Under the pieces are notes generated by a model. That model did no database searches. It was not told where the DNA came from and saw only the letters and a list, made by a program, of their open reading frames with translations. Shown here one piece after another: positions 1-5,317 of a stretch of DNA of 24,004 nucleotides; position 1 is the stretch's first letter, and every line of letters begins with the position of its first letter. The position numbers and the translations under genes are program-made. This DNA is from a virus. The stretch covers positions 1-24,004 of the IMG/VR virus record IMGVR_UViG_3300006735_000254. The stretch is one strand, 5' to 3'.

Positions 1-329
1 ACTTCGGGGAAGAGTTGAGCGTTTGCTTGCTCGATATAATCTAGAAGCATTTGCGATACTTCCATTTGCTGTTCGTGCCACGTTCTGTTGTTGGCTAGTT
101 GAACCCAATCTGGTTCAGTTTGTGCGCCAGTTTCAGAATCGAATGTGTGACCCTGTTGTACAATCTCGTCAATCTCTTCAATCTTTGATAACTTTGTATT
201 GATTGACCAGTGAAGGTTGTTAATCATTCTACCAAATTCATAGTTTAGTTGGTTGTTTACTGTACGATTTGTCAGTACATGGTCACGCTGAATGTCAGCT
301 ACAAGGTTGTTGGTTACTTTCTTAGACAT
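1..329 (-). CDS. Leftward phage protein of unknown function (partial, C-terminus beyond left edge)
   Basis: An open frame on the minus strand runs from an ATG at 329-327 to the window edge without a stop. The protein starts MSKKVTNNLVADIQRD and continues for 109 codons. An AAGGAG ribosome-binding site lies about 7 bases upstream of the ATG, which fixes the start. The visible part is polar and mostly helical-looking (NRTVNNQLNYEFGRMINNLHW), with no membrane segment and no motif I recognise. It is the only gene in the window read leftward, so it probably begins the other transcription unit of the genome. Function unknown. Confidence rests on the clean start signal and the uninterrupted frame, not on homology. 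Confidence 0.75.
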   Translation of the reverse strand, partial: MSKKVTNNLVADIQRDHVLTNRTVNNQLNYEFGRMINNLHWSINTKLSKIEEIDEIVQQGHTFDSETGAQTEPDWVQLANNRTWHEQQMEVSQMLLDYIEQANAQLFPE

Positions 330-409
330 CTTATTCTCCTTATGGTGATGACAGGGACAGCCCCTGCCGATAACTCCCAAGGTCACGGCCACTGTGCTAT
401 GCCGACAAG

Positions 410-425
410 CCCCCTTGCGAGGGGG
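410..425 (+). repeat. Short GC hairpin (6-bp stem, TGCG loop)
   Basis: CCCCCT at 410-415 pairs with AGGGGG at 420-425 around a four-base loop. No T-run follows on either strand, so it is not a standard intrinsic terminator. It sits 8 bases before the 13-bp inverted repeat. Confidence 0.55.
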
Positions 426-433
426 TGCAGGAG

Positions 434-518
434 CATAAGTAAAGCCCAGCCACGGTAGACAGATATCAAACCAGATAGGCACAGTGTTTGCAGGGTGCGG
501 CCTGCGGCTTTACTTATG
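434..518. repeat. Perfect 13-bp inverted repeat with 59-base interior
   Basis: CATAAGTAAAGCC at 434-446 is the exact reverse complement of 506-518. The interior ends with a second hairpin, GCAGG 490-494 with CCTGC 501-505, stacked directly against the outer stem. A 13-bp perfect match within a 412-base region would arise by chance only about once in a thousand such regions by rough count. It may be the closing stem of a structured RNA or a long operator. No protein-coding frame uses it. Confidence 0.7.
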
Positions 519-673
519 ACAGGGGTTGCTGACCTGCTAGGAGTTTCGCGCAGGGGAAGTCGCTGTTAGACCCATTAGGAGATTGTCTAAGACAGTGACC
601 TACTACCTTCTGACAATCAGCTGACCATGCACTGACTAATCCTTTTAGATGTTCTTTAGATGTGAATTGTGAG

Positions 674-703
674 TTGACAAGCAGTTTTCAAATGAGCCAT
701 AAA
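674..703 (+). promoter_or_regulatory. Candidate sigma70-type promoter before the small terminase
   Basis: A perfect TTGACA at 674-679 is followed after 18 bases by CATAAA (698-703, four of six to TATAAT). It lies about 40 bases upstream of the small terminase ATG and faces the rightward operon. The -10 is imperfect, so this is a candidate only. Confidence 0.3.
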
Positions 704-741
704 AAGGGGGGAACACAAGGGGGGTTCATTCAGGTTGTGCA

Positions 742-1113
742 ATGACAGACATAGTTAAACTCACCGACAAACAAACTGCACTTGTGGATACGCTCGTAGC
801 AGAAGGATGTACCATCAAAGAGGCCGCGCACAAAGCAGGATATGCAGAGGGCGAAGCTGGAAGAGTGACAGCCAGTAAGGCTTTGCGCTTGCCTCACGTG
901 CAACAGTACATGATGCAGAGAGTGGGAGAGAGCCTCGGTCTTAACGCTACGACAGCCGCCGCCAAGTTGCTGAACTTAGCCAAAGGGGCTAAGTCCGAGT
1001 ATGTCCAGCTAGAAGCTAGCAAGGACATCCTCGATCGGGCTGGCTACAAGCCGCCCGACAAGCAACTGCATATGCACGCTGGGGAAATTAAGGTGAGTAT
1101 AGACCTCGGCTAA
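742..1113 (+). CDS. Terminase small subunit
   Basis: DNA-recognition subunit of the genome-packaging motor; it selects phage DNA and hands it to the large terminase. The 123-residue protein opens with LTDKQTALVDTLVAEG followed by a helix-turn-helix-like stretch (CTIKEAAHKAGY, about residues 23-34) and LRLPHVQQYM, the typical pattern of the Terminase_2/small-terminase family. Its middle is helical and suited to oligomerisation. Length fits the family. The ribosome-binding site is weak (AGG about 7 bases upstream), and the ATG is the only sensible start. Unusually, the large subunit does not follow directly: 2.4 kb of small genes lie between them. Family assignment is by pattern recognition and is fairly secure. 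Confidence 0.85.
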   Translation: MTDIVKLTDKQTALVDTLVAEGCTIKEAAHKAGYAEGEAGRVTASKALRLPHVQQYMMQRVGESLGLNATTAAAKLLNLAKGAKSEYVQLEASKDILDRAGYKPPDKQLHMHAGEIKVSIDLG

Positions 1114-1134
1114 GTAGCAGGGGGGTCAAAAACC

Positions 1135-1161
1135 GCGACACTATGGTCACTAGTAGTCCAT
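1135..1161 (+). promoter_or_regulatory. Candidate phage RNA polymerase promoter (SP6/T7 type)
   Basis: GCGACACTATGG (1135-1146) matches the SP6 promoter core GTGACACTATAG at 10 of 12 positions. It lies in the 153-base gap after the small terminase and faces the rightward genes. A related block occurs before the capsid gene (8392-8418): both share GCGAC, then CTA, GG, ACT and AGT in the same order with one gap. The phage's own polymerase is not in the window, so its existence is inferred. Confidence 0.35.
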
Positions 1162-1266
1162 CACAAACATTATAGCCGAAAAAAGTCCGATGCTTCACAA
1201 GCGGCGGATAATGGCTTATGCTATATATGCGAAGCTCAGAATTATTTTTTTATGGAGAAGTCCGTC

Positions 1267-1518
1267 ATGTGTGTTGGTTCTGCTACTGTTGCTGACATTG
1301 GCTCTAGAGATACAAGCAATGAATTGGTTAAAAGCAACTATGAGTTATCAGAAGAGAACAAGAAGAAGAACGCAGAGATAAGGGCTAGGAACAAAGCTAG
1401 GTCTCTTGTTTCATTCAGTGGTGGCGATGATGGTGGGCCTATAGTTGATGGCATACCATTTAGTGGCAAGACCAAAAGTAGCACTAACAGTGGCTATGAT
1501 TTTACAAACACAGCGTAG
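1267..1518 (+). CDS. Small phage protein with MCxG N-terminus, unknown function
   Basis: An 83-residue protein beginning MCVGSATVADIG. I choose the ATG at 1267 over the in-frame ATG at 1252 because GGAGAAG at 1254-1260 then stands 6 bases upstream as a good ribosome-binding site, and because the resulting Met-Cys-x-Gly start matches another small protein of this phage (gene at 5093) and many short podophage proteins near connector genes. The middle is charged (ELSEENKKKNAEIRARNKAR, probably helical); the C-terminus is rich in Gly, Ser and Asp. No enzyme motif is visible. It starts the block of short genes between the terminase subunits. Function unknown. Confidence 0.6.
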   Translation: MCVGSATVADIGSRDTSNELVKSNYELSEENKKKNAEIRARNKARSLVSFSGGDDGGPIVDGIPFSGKTKSSTNSGYDFTNTA

Positions 1519-1524
1519 GTAATT

Positions 1525-1830
1525 ATGGCAACAACACCAGCATGGACTAGGGCCGCAGGAAAGAATCCAAAGGGCGGTTTAAATCAAAAGGGTAGGGACT
1601 CTTATAAGGGCGGCACATTAAAGCCTCCTGTTAAGGGTGGGGATAACCCACGCAGGGCATCCTTCTTAGCTCGTATGGGCAACATGAAAGGCCCAGAGCG
1701 TGACGAGAAAGGTAAGCCTACTCGCTTACTGAAGTCTCTACAAGTGTGGGGTGCAAGCAGTAAGGCTGACGCAAGAGCGAAAGCCAGAGCAATATCTAAG
1801 AGAAATAAAAACAAAAAGGACAAAGCATAA
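1525..1830 (+). CDS. Small basic phage protein (DUF6321-like signature)
   Basis: A 101-residue protein, about 27% Lys plus Arg. The N-terminal 70 residues carry a pattern I recognise from a widespread short phage protein family: PAWTRAAGKNPKGGLN, then KGRDSY, LKPPVKGGDNPRRASFLARMG and GKPTRLLKSLQVWG. I believe this is the family named DUF6321, but the number is from memory. The tail (KADARAKARAISKRNKNKK) is a highly basic helix. The start has AGGT 5 bases upstream, and the stop overlaps the next gene as TAATG. The family often sits near terminase genes in environmental phages. Its role is unknown; DNA or RNA binding is a fair inference from charge alone. Confidence 0.75.
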   Translation: MATTPAWTRAAGKNPKGGLNQKGRDSYKGGTLKPPVKGGDNPRRASFLARMGNMKGPERDEKGKPTRLLKSLQVWGASSKADARAKARAISKRNKNKKDKA

Positions 1831-2120
1831 TGGTTGACAAATTACCTAAAGCTCCTCCATCAGTTATAAAAGCCAGAGCTAGAAAAGTTGAAGAGATGAT
1901 GGCTGTGTTTGAAGCAAGACAGCAGTCAATTCAAAATGAACAAGAAAAAATTGCCTATGAAGAGAAATTAAGAAAAGAAGCAATTAAAATAAATGAAGCA
2001 AGAAGGTTAAACGACCAGCAGTTTGACCAAGCTTTAGAGAGAGCTGAAGTAGCTTTGAAGATACAGGAAGGTAAAATAAAACGAATTAGAAAGCGTAGCC
2101 TTATTGCAAAAGGAGATTAA
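1830..2120 (+). CDS. Small coiled-coil protein, unknown function
   Basis: A 96-residue protein dominated by one long charged helix: from about residue 14 to 90 it is rich in Glu, Lys, Arg and Gln with regularly spaced hydrophobic residues (KVEEMMAVFEARQQSIQNEQ), which suggests a coiled coil. The C-terminus is basic (GKIKRIRKRSLIAK). It starts on the TAATG overlap with the preceding gene, so it is probably translated by coupling. No recognised family. Its place in the basic-protein block between the terminase subunits suggests a packaging or virion accessory role, but this is inference. Confidence 0.65.
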   Translation: MVDKLPKAPPSVIKARARKVEEMMAVFEARQQSIQNEQEKIAYEEKLRKEAIKINEARRLNDQQFDQALERAEVALKIQEGKIKRIRKRSLIAKGD

Positions 2121-2121
2121 T

Positions 2122-2259
2122 ATGCCAATGGGTAAAGGAACATACGGCTCACAGAAGGGTCGTCCAAAGAAAGCTAAGTCACTGTTGTCTGCAAAGCAGA
2201 AGACACTGCCTGAAGCTATTAAAAAGAATATTCTTAAGAAGAAGATAAAGAATGCCTAA
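2122..2259 (+). CDS. Very short basic protein, MGKGTYGS type
   Basis: A 45-residue frame that fits the gap between its neighbours exactly. It begins MPMGKGTYGSQKGRPKKA, a start I associate with a family of tiny phage proteins (M-x-x-GKGTYGS-x-GRPxK). It has a strong AAAGGAG ribosome-binding site about 7 bases upstream (2109-2115) and ends with an 8-base overlap into the next gene. About 31% of residues are Lys or Arg, with a poly-basic tail (NILKKKIKN). The combination of good start signal, gap-filling position and family-like N-terminus supports a real gene despite its size. Function unknown; nucleic acid contact is likely from charge. Confidence 0.7.
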   Translation: MPMGKGTYGSQKGRPKKAKSLLSAKQKTLPEAIKKNILKKKIKNA

Positions 2260-2515
2260 GTATCAGTTTAGGGATGGCACACCCTATGATGGCCCTACAA
2301 TTAAAACACCTGATGGGCGTGTCTTGTCAGGTGCTACATACACCAAAGACTCTAAAAGACTAGTGGAGATTAAAGATGGCGGTGAACGCGGCAGGGAACT
2401 ACACCAAGCCAGCCCTGAGAAAGAGGCTGTTCAACCAAGTAAAACGAGAAGCAAAGGGGGGAAGAAGCGGTCAGTGGTCAGCAAGAAAAGCCCAAAGACT
2501 CGCTCTACTCTATAA
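2252..2515 (+). CDS. Small phage protein with conserved-looking N-terminal half, unknown function
   Basis: An 87-residue protein. The first 40 residues look like a small beta-rich fold (YQFRDGTPYDGPTIKTPDG, then VLSGATYTKDSKRLVEI), similar to short phage proteins that pair a GTPYxG motif with SGATYTxxSxRL. The rest is a disordered, Lys/Arg/Ser-rich tail (SKGGKKRSVVSKKSPKTRS) typical of DNA-contacting extensions. It overlaps the preceding 45-residue gene by 8 bases, which suggests translational coupling. I cannot name a function. Confidence 0.65.
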   Translation: MPKYQFRDGTPYDGPTIKTPDGRVLSGATYTKDSKRLVEIKDGGERGRELHQASPEKEAVQPSKTRSKGGKKRSVVSKKSPKTRSTL

Positions 2516-2542
2516 GAAAGCTGGCGGAGGATATACAAACTA

Positions 2543-2905
2543 ATGTCTGATAAAAAATTTGAATCTAATTTAAGAATGTTAACATTGTCGCAATTTAATG
2601 CGGCTGTTAATCGTGGTATTGAGTCTCGTCAAGAAAAAATACCTTCTAAGCTAAGAATTATCGCTAGAAAATTTATTGCTGGCGCGTCAGCCCCTACAGG
2701 GTCAAAACAACAAAGTGACTTAATAGCTAATGTTGACGAAAGCAAGAAAAAGCAAATAAAAGAACTTGCTAGTTATCAAAAGAGAATGGACAAAAAGCGT
2801 CAGTCATTACTAAGTTTGGGCAAAAACGCAACACAGATGCAGTATTTAGATGCTGGTTTGCCGCTTGTAAACAAAGACGCAATCGAGAATTATACGTTTA
2901 GATAA
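2543..2905 (+). CDS. Small basic helical protein, unknown function
   Basis: A 120-residue protein starting MSDKKFESNLRMLTLSQFN. A GGAGG lies 12 bases upstream of the ATG, a little far but usable. Most of the sequence looks helical with many Lys and Arg (SRQEKIPSKLRIIARKFIAG; ESKKKQIKELASYQKRMDKK). There is no membrane segment and no cysteine. It ends in a TAATG overlap with the next gene. No family recognised. It may be a minor structural or packaging accessory judging only by position. Confidence 0.6.
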   Translation: MSDKKFESNLRMLTLSQFNAAVNRGIESRQEKIPSKLRIIARKFIAGASAPTGSKQQSDLIANVDESKKKQIKELASYQKRMDKKRQSLLSLGKNATQMQYLDAGLPLVNKDAIENYTFR

Positions 2906-3156
2906 TGGCACTCGCACCCTCACAGAAATCCTTACGCGCTTGGACAAAGCAAAAGTGGCGCACTAAATCAGGCAAGCCTAGCACTCAAGGAAGCAAGGCT
3001 ACTGGTGAGCGTTACCTACCAGAATCTGCTATAAAATCTTTATCGGCCTCAGAATACTCTCGCACTACTAAGGCAAAGCGAGCCGCACTGCGTAAGGGCA
3101 AACAGTTTAGCAAACAGCCAAAAGACATAGCCAAAAAGACAAGGGGGCATAGATAA
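2905..3156 (+). CDS. Small very basic phage protein (DUF5872-like)
   Basis: An 83-residue protein with 23 Lys or Arg (28%). It carries the pattern LRAWTKQKWRTKSGKPSTQG, then ATGERYLPESAIKSLS, EYSRTTKAKRAALRKGKQF and QPKDIAKKTRGHR, which I recognise from short conserved phage proteins found mostly in marine phages; the pattern resembles the family called DUF5872, named here from memory. It is translationally coupled at both ends (TAATG overlaps at 2903-2907 and 3154-3158). The W/K/G-rich N-terminus may be a small nucleic-acid-binding fold. Function not established to my knowledge. Confidence 0.75.
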   Translation: MALAPSQKSLRAWTKQKWRTKSGKPSTQGSKATGERYLPESAIKSLSASEYSRTTKAKRAALRKGKQFSKQPKDIAKKTRGHR

Positions 3157-3374
3157 TGAAAAAAGCACCAAACAAACCAAAAGCTAAAGGCTCTCTTCTG
3201 AAGAAGGATGTTCGCCTTAAATATACTCGAAATAAAGTCAAAGACCTTGCTGATGCTTACATGGAATCAGGAAGATATAGTCGTCTGGGTGCTTTTAAGG
3301 CGGCTATTAAAGAATTGAAAATTGATGAAATGCAAGAGGAATATTTAAGAAGTTTACCAGACTTTCCAGATTAG
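3156..3374 (+). CDS. Small protein with basic N-terminus, unknown function
   Basis: A 72-residue protein. The first 28 residues are strongly basic (KKAPNKPKAKGSLLKKDVRLK); the remainder is a predicted helical segment (VKDLADAYMESGRYSRLGAFKAA) with an acidic end (SLPDFPD). The start overlaps the upstream stop as TAATG. The charge split, basic front and acidic back, could suit bridging DNA and a protein partner, but no family is recognised and this is speculative. Confidence 0.6.
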   Translation: MKKAPNKPKAKGSLLKKDVRLKYTRNKVKDLADAYMESGRYSRLGAFKAAIKELKIDEMQEEYLRSLPDFPD

Positions 3375-3382
3375 GATTTGAT

Positions 3383-3577
3383 ATGAGTTTCCTGCATACC
3401 TTGAATGTAGAAGAGCGTGACATACTTCGCAAAGTGGTGAAGAAGGTACACCTTGCTCACCATCCCAAAGACTTCTGCACAGACTATGAAGCTGACAAAG
3501 TTATATCCTCTATTGGCCCTGAGACTGTTGATAAGATGATTAGATTCGGTAAGGACAAAGGCGTTGAGCAACTTTAA
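3383..3577 (+). CDS. Small conserved-looking protein directly before the large terminase
   Basis: A 64-residue protein starting MSFLHTLNVEERDILRKVVKKVH. It contains LAHHPKDFCTDYEADKVI, a His/Cys/Asp-containing stretch, and a final helix (GPETVDKMIRFGKDKGVEQL). An AGGA ribosome-binding site stands about 6 bases upstream. It overlaps the large terminase start by 14 bases, so the two are probably co-translated. I recall similar short proteins just before terminase genes in other marine phages, but cannot name a family. The HH...C...D cluster is too sparse to call a metal site with confidence. Confidence 0.65.
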   Translation: MSFLHTLNVEERDILRKVVKKVHLAHHPKDFCTDYEADKVISSIGPETVDKMIRFGKDKGVEQL

Positions 3578-5084
3578 CTACAAGCCAGATGGTAACGTAT
3601 TAAAAGCCTTTATGAGAGATGATATATTCTTTCGTGGCATTCGTGGCCCTGTAGGTTCTGGAAAGTCAGTTGGTTGTTGTGTCGAGGTGTTTCGTAGGGC
3701 CTTGATGCAGGAGAAAAACAAAGATGGTATTCGGCGTAGTCGTTGGGCGATTATTAGAAACACCAACCCCCAACTCAAAACCACCACTATTAAAACGTGG
3801 CTGGATTGGTTTCCTGAAAATGAGTGGGGCAAGTTTCATTGGTCTGTACCTTTTACTCATCATATTAAAAAGAACGACCTTGACCTCGAAGTGCTATTCC
3901 TTGCACTCGATAGACCCGAAGATGTAAAGAAACTACTTTCACTTGAACTTACTGGCATCTGGATTAACGAGGCACGAGAAGTGCCTAAGTCTATCATTGA
4001 TGCGTGTACAATGCGCGTGGGTCGCTTCCCTTCCATGCGCGAGGGTGGGCCATCATGGTCAGGTGTAATAGCCGATACCAATGCTCCCGAAGAAGACCAC
4101 TGGTGGCCCATCATGTCTGGCGAAGTTCCTGTGCCTGACCACATCCCACGCGAGCAAGCAAAGATGTTGGTAAAGCCAGATAACTGGAACTTCTATACAC
4201 AACCCGCTGGCATGGTAGAAGTTACTGCCAACAATGGTGAGGTGCAAGATTACCAGCCTAATGATAAGGCTGAGAATAAAAAACATATGCTGAAGACCTA
4301 TTACTCCAACTTGGTAAGAGGTAAAACAAAAAGCTGGATTGATGTATATGTTATGAATCGTCTTGGCTCTGTGCAGGATGGCAAGCCTGTATATCCTAGC
4401 TTTGTTCCTGAAACACACATAGCAAGAGAAGAGATACCTATTGCAGATGGTGTGCCACTATATATTGGTATTGACTTTGGCCTGACCCCTGCGGCTGTCT
4501 TTGGGCAAAAGGTTCGTGGTCGCTGGCTTATACAGTCAGAGATTGTAGCTATTGATATGGGCATTGTGCGTTTTTCAGAACTGTTACGTCAGGAGATTGC
4601 TACACGCTTTTCCCACTTAGAGGTGCATATATTTGGAGACCCTGCTGGTGACTTCCGCGCACAAACAGATGAAACAACTCCATTTCAGATTATGCGTGGT
4701 GCTGGTCTTCGCGCTATACCTGCACCTAGCAACTCGGTTGACTTGCGGTTGGAATCAGTATCTGCTTCATTAAATAAAATGGTTGACGGAAAGCCAGCTT
4801 TTCTTATTGATAGGCGTTGTCCTAGCTTGATTAAAGGCTTTGAAGGTGGGTATCAGTATAAACGTATGGAAGTCTCTGGTGAGAGATATGCTGACAAACC
4901 AGATAAAAATATGTATTCTCATATACATGATGCACTACAATATCTAATGTTGGGTGCAGGTGAGGGTAGACAGTTGATGCAAAATCAAAAGCCAACGCCT
5001 ACTTTCTCCGCAAGAAAAGAATATGATGTCTTTGCTAGAAAGCCCAAGCAAAGGGGTCGCCAAGGTTTGTGGGCTAGAATGTAG
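3564..5084 (+). CDS. Terminase large subunit (packaging ATPase/nuclease)
   Basis: Motor that pumps DNA into the prohead and cuts it. The 506-residue protein shows the N-terminal ATPase with Walker A GPVGSGKS (residues 28-35), Walker B GIWINEARE (131-139, Glu136 the likely catalytic base) and a DTN coupling motif (171-173). The C-terminal RNase H-like nuclease has acidic residues Asp304 (YIGIDFGLT), Asp359 (IFGDPAGD) and Asp456 (IHDALQYLM). All key residues are present. The start is TTG at 3564, supported by AAGGA 8 bases upstream and by the N-terminal FNYKPDG stretch, which fits the family and would be lost from the next ATG at 3612. Length fits podophage large terminases. Confidence 0.95.
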   Translation: MSNFNYKPDGNVLKAFMRDDIFFRGIRGPVGSGKSVGCCVEVFRRALMQEKNKDGIRRSRWAIIRNTNPQLKTTTIKTWLDWFPENEWGKFHWSVPFTHHIKKNDLDLEVLFLALDRPEDVKKLLSLELTGIWINEAREVPKSIIDACTMRVGRFPSMREGGPSWSGVIADTNAPEEDHWWPIMSGEVPVPDHIPREQAKMLVKPDNWNFYTQPAGMVEVTANNGEVQDYQPNDKAENKKHMLKTYYSNLVRGKTKSWIDVYVMNRLGSVQDGKPVYPSFVPETHIAREEIPIADGVPLYIGIDFGLTPAAVFGQKVRGRWLIQSEIVAIDMGIVRFSELLRQEIATRFSHLEVHIFGDPAGDFRAQTDETTPFQIMRGAGLRAIPAPSNSVDLRLESVSASLNKMVDGKPAFLIDRRCPSLIKGFEGGYQYKRMEVSGERYADKPDKNMYSHIHDALQYLMLGAGEGRQLMQNQKPTPTFSARKEYDVFARKPKQRGRQGLWARM

Positions 5085-5092
5085 AGGTACAA

Positions 5093-5317
5093 ATGTGTGC
5101 GGGGCCATTTAAGCCAAAGTCTCAGCCTGTAGCAAGAAACGAAGCGGCTGAAGCGCAACAAGCAGAAGCAAAGGCGGCGGCAACAGAAAAAGCTAAGACT
5201 CAAAAATCTCAGCGTTTAGACGAGAGTGTTTCAAGAATGCGTGGTGGTACAGGTCGCCGTTCTCTTATTCAGTCTTCTCGTGGTGGCATGGGTTTTTATA
5301 ATGAGTATATGAAATAA
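5093..5317 (+). CDS. Small Ala/Lys-rich protein with MCxG N-terminus, before the portal
   Basis: A 74-residue protein beginning MCAGPFKPKSQPVARNEAAE. The central part is an Ala/Glu/Lys/Gln helix (AEAQQAEAKAAATEKAKTQ); the C-terminal part, RMRGGTGRRSLIQSSRGG followed by MGFYNEYM, looks like a conserved tail. AGAGGT stands 5 bases upstream. It ends in a TAATG overlap with the portal gene. Short Met-Cys-start proteins of this kind are common next to connector genes in podophages; the role is unknown. A possible minor head-tail component is inferred from position. Confidence 0.65.
   Translation: MCAGPFKPKSQPVARNEAAEAQQAEAKAAATEKAKTQKSQRLDESVSRMRGGTGRRSLIQSSRGGMGFYNEYMK

Larger units (their letters stand above)
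330..741. other. Divergent noncoding region with strong RNA-fold potential
   Basis: These 412 bases separate the leftward gene from the rightward late operon. The only open frame across the left part is a short one that overlaps the leftward gene antisense and has no good start signal, so I treat the stretch as noncoding. It is GC-richer than the genes around it in its middle part and holds a series of inverted repeats: a C5T/AG5 hairpin (410-425), a perfect 13-bp repeat (434-446 with 506-518), a nested GCAGG/CCTGC hairpin (490-505), CCTGC/GCAGG (533-554) and a bulged 9-bp stem (563-595). I find no tRNA: no T-arm consensus is present. It is likely a control region and could encode a small RNA. 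Confidence 0.6.

Noticed and set aside
376-389. Minus-strand GTGACCTTGG as a promoter for the leftward gene
   Set aside because: Well placed, about 50 bases before the start, but the match to the SP6/T7-like core needs gaps.
249-458. Rightward 69-codon open frame across the left edge region
   Set aside because: It is antisense to the leftward gene, which has a clear start and ribosome-binding site, and it runs through the hairpin-rich region; no start signal of its own.
390-486. CACTGTGC/GCACAGTG 8-bp inverted repeat crossing the 13-bp stem (pseudoknot)
   Set aside because: An 8-bp match is expected about once by chance in a region of this size.
594-607. AGTGACCTACTACC as a third copy of the promoter-like motif
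   Set aside because: Shares only GTGAC and CTA with the other two sites and lacks the GG; not above chance.
644-663. Direct repeat TTTAGATGT at 644-652 and 655-663, one helical turn apart
   Set aside because: Could be a tandem operator, but two 9-base copies in an AT-rich stretch are weak evidence and no third copy was seen.
330-741. tRNA or tmRNA in the noncoding region
   Set aside because: No T-arm consensus, acceptor stem of the right spacing or tag-peptide frame was found.
1190-1381. 63-codon frame overlapping the gene at 1267
   Set aside because: Out of frame with the better-signalled gene; hydrophobic and Arg-rich shadow product with no ribosome-binding site.
4059-4418. 119-codon minus-strand frame inside the large terminase gene
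   Set aside because: Shadow frame: fully inside a well-supported conserved gene, with an implausible hydrophobic/Cys-rich product and no start signal.
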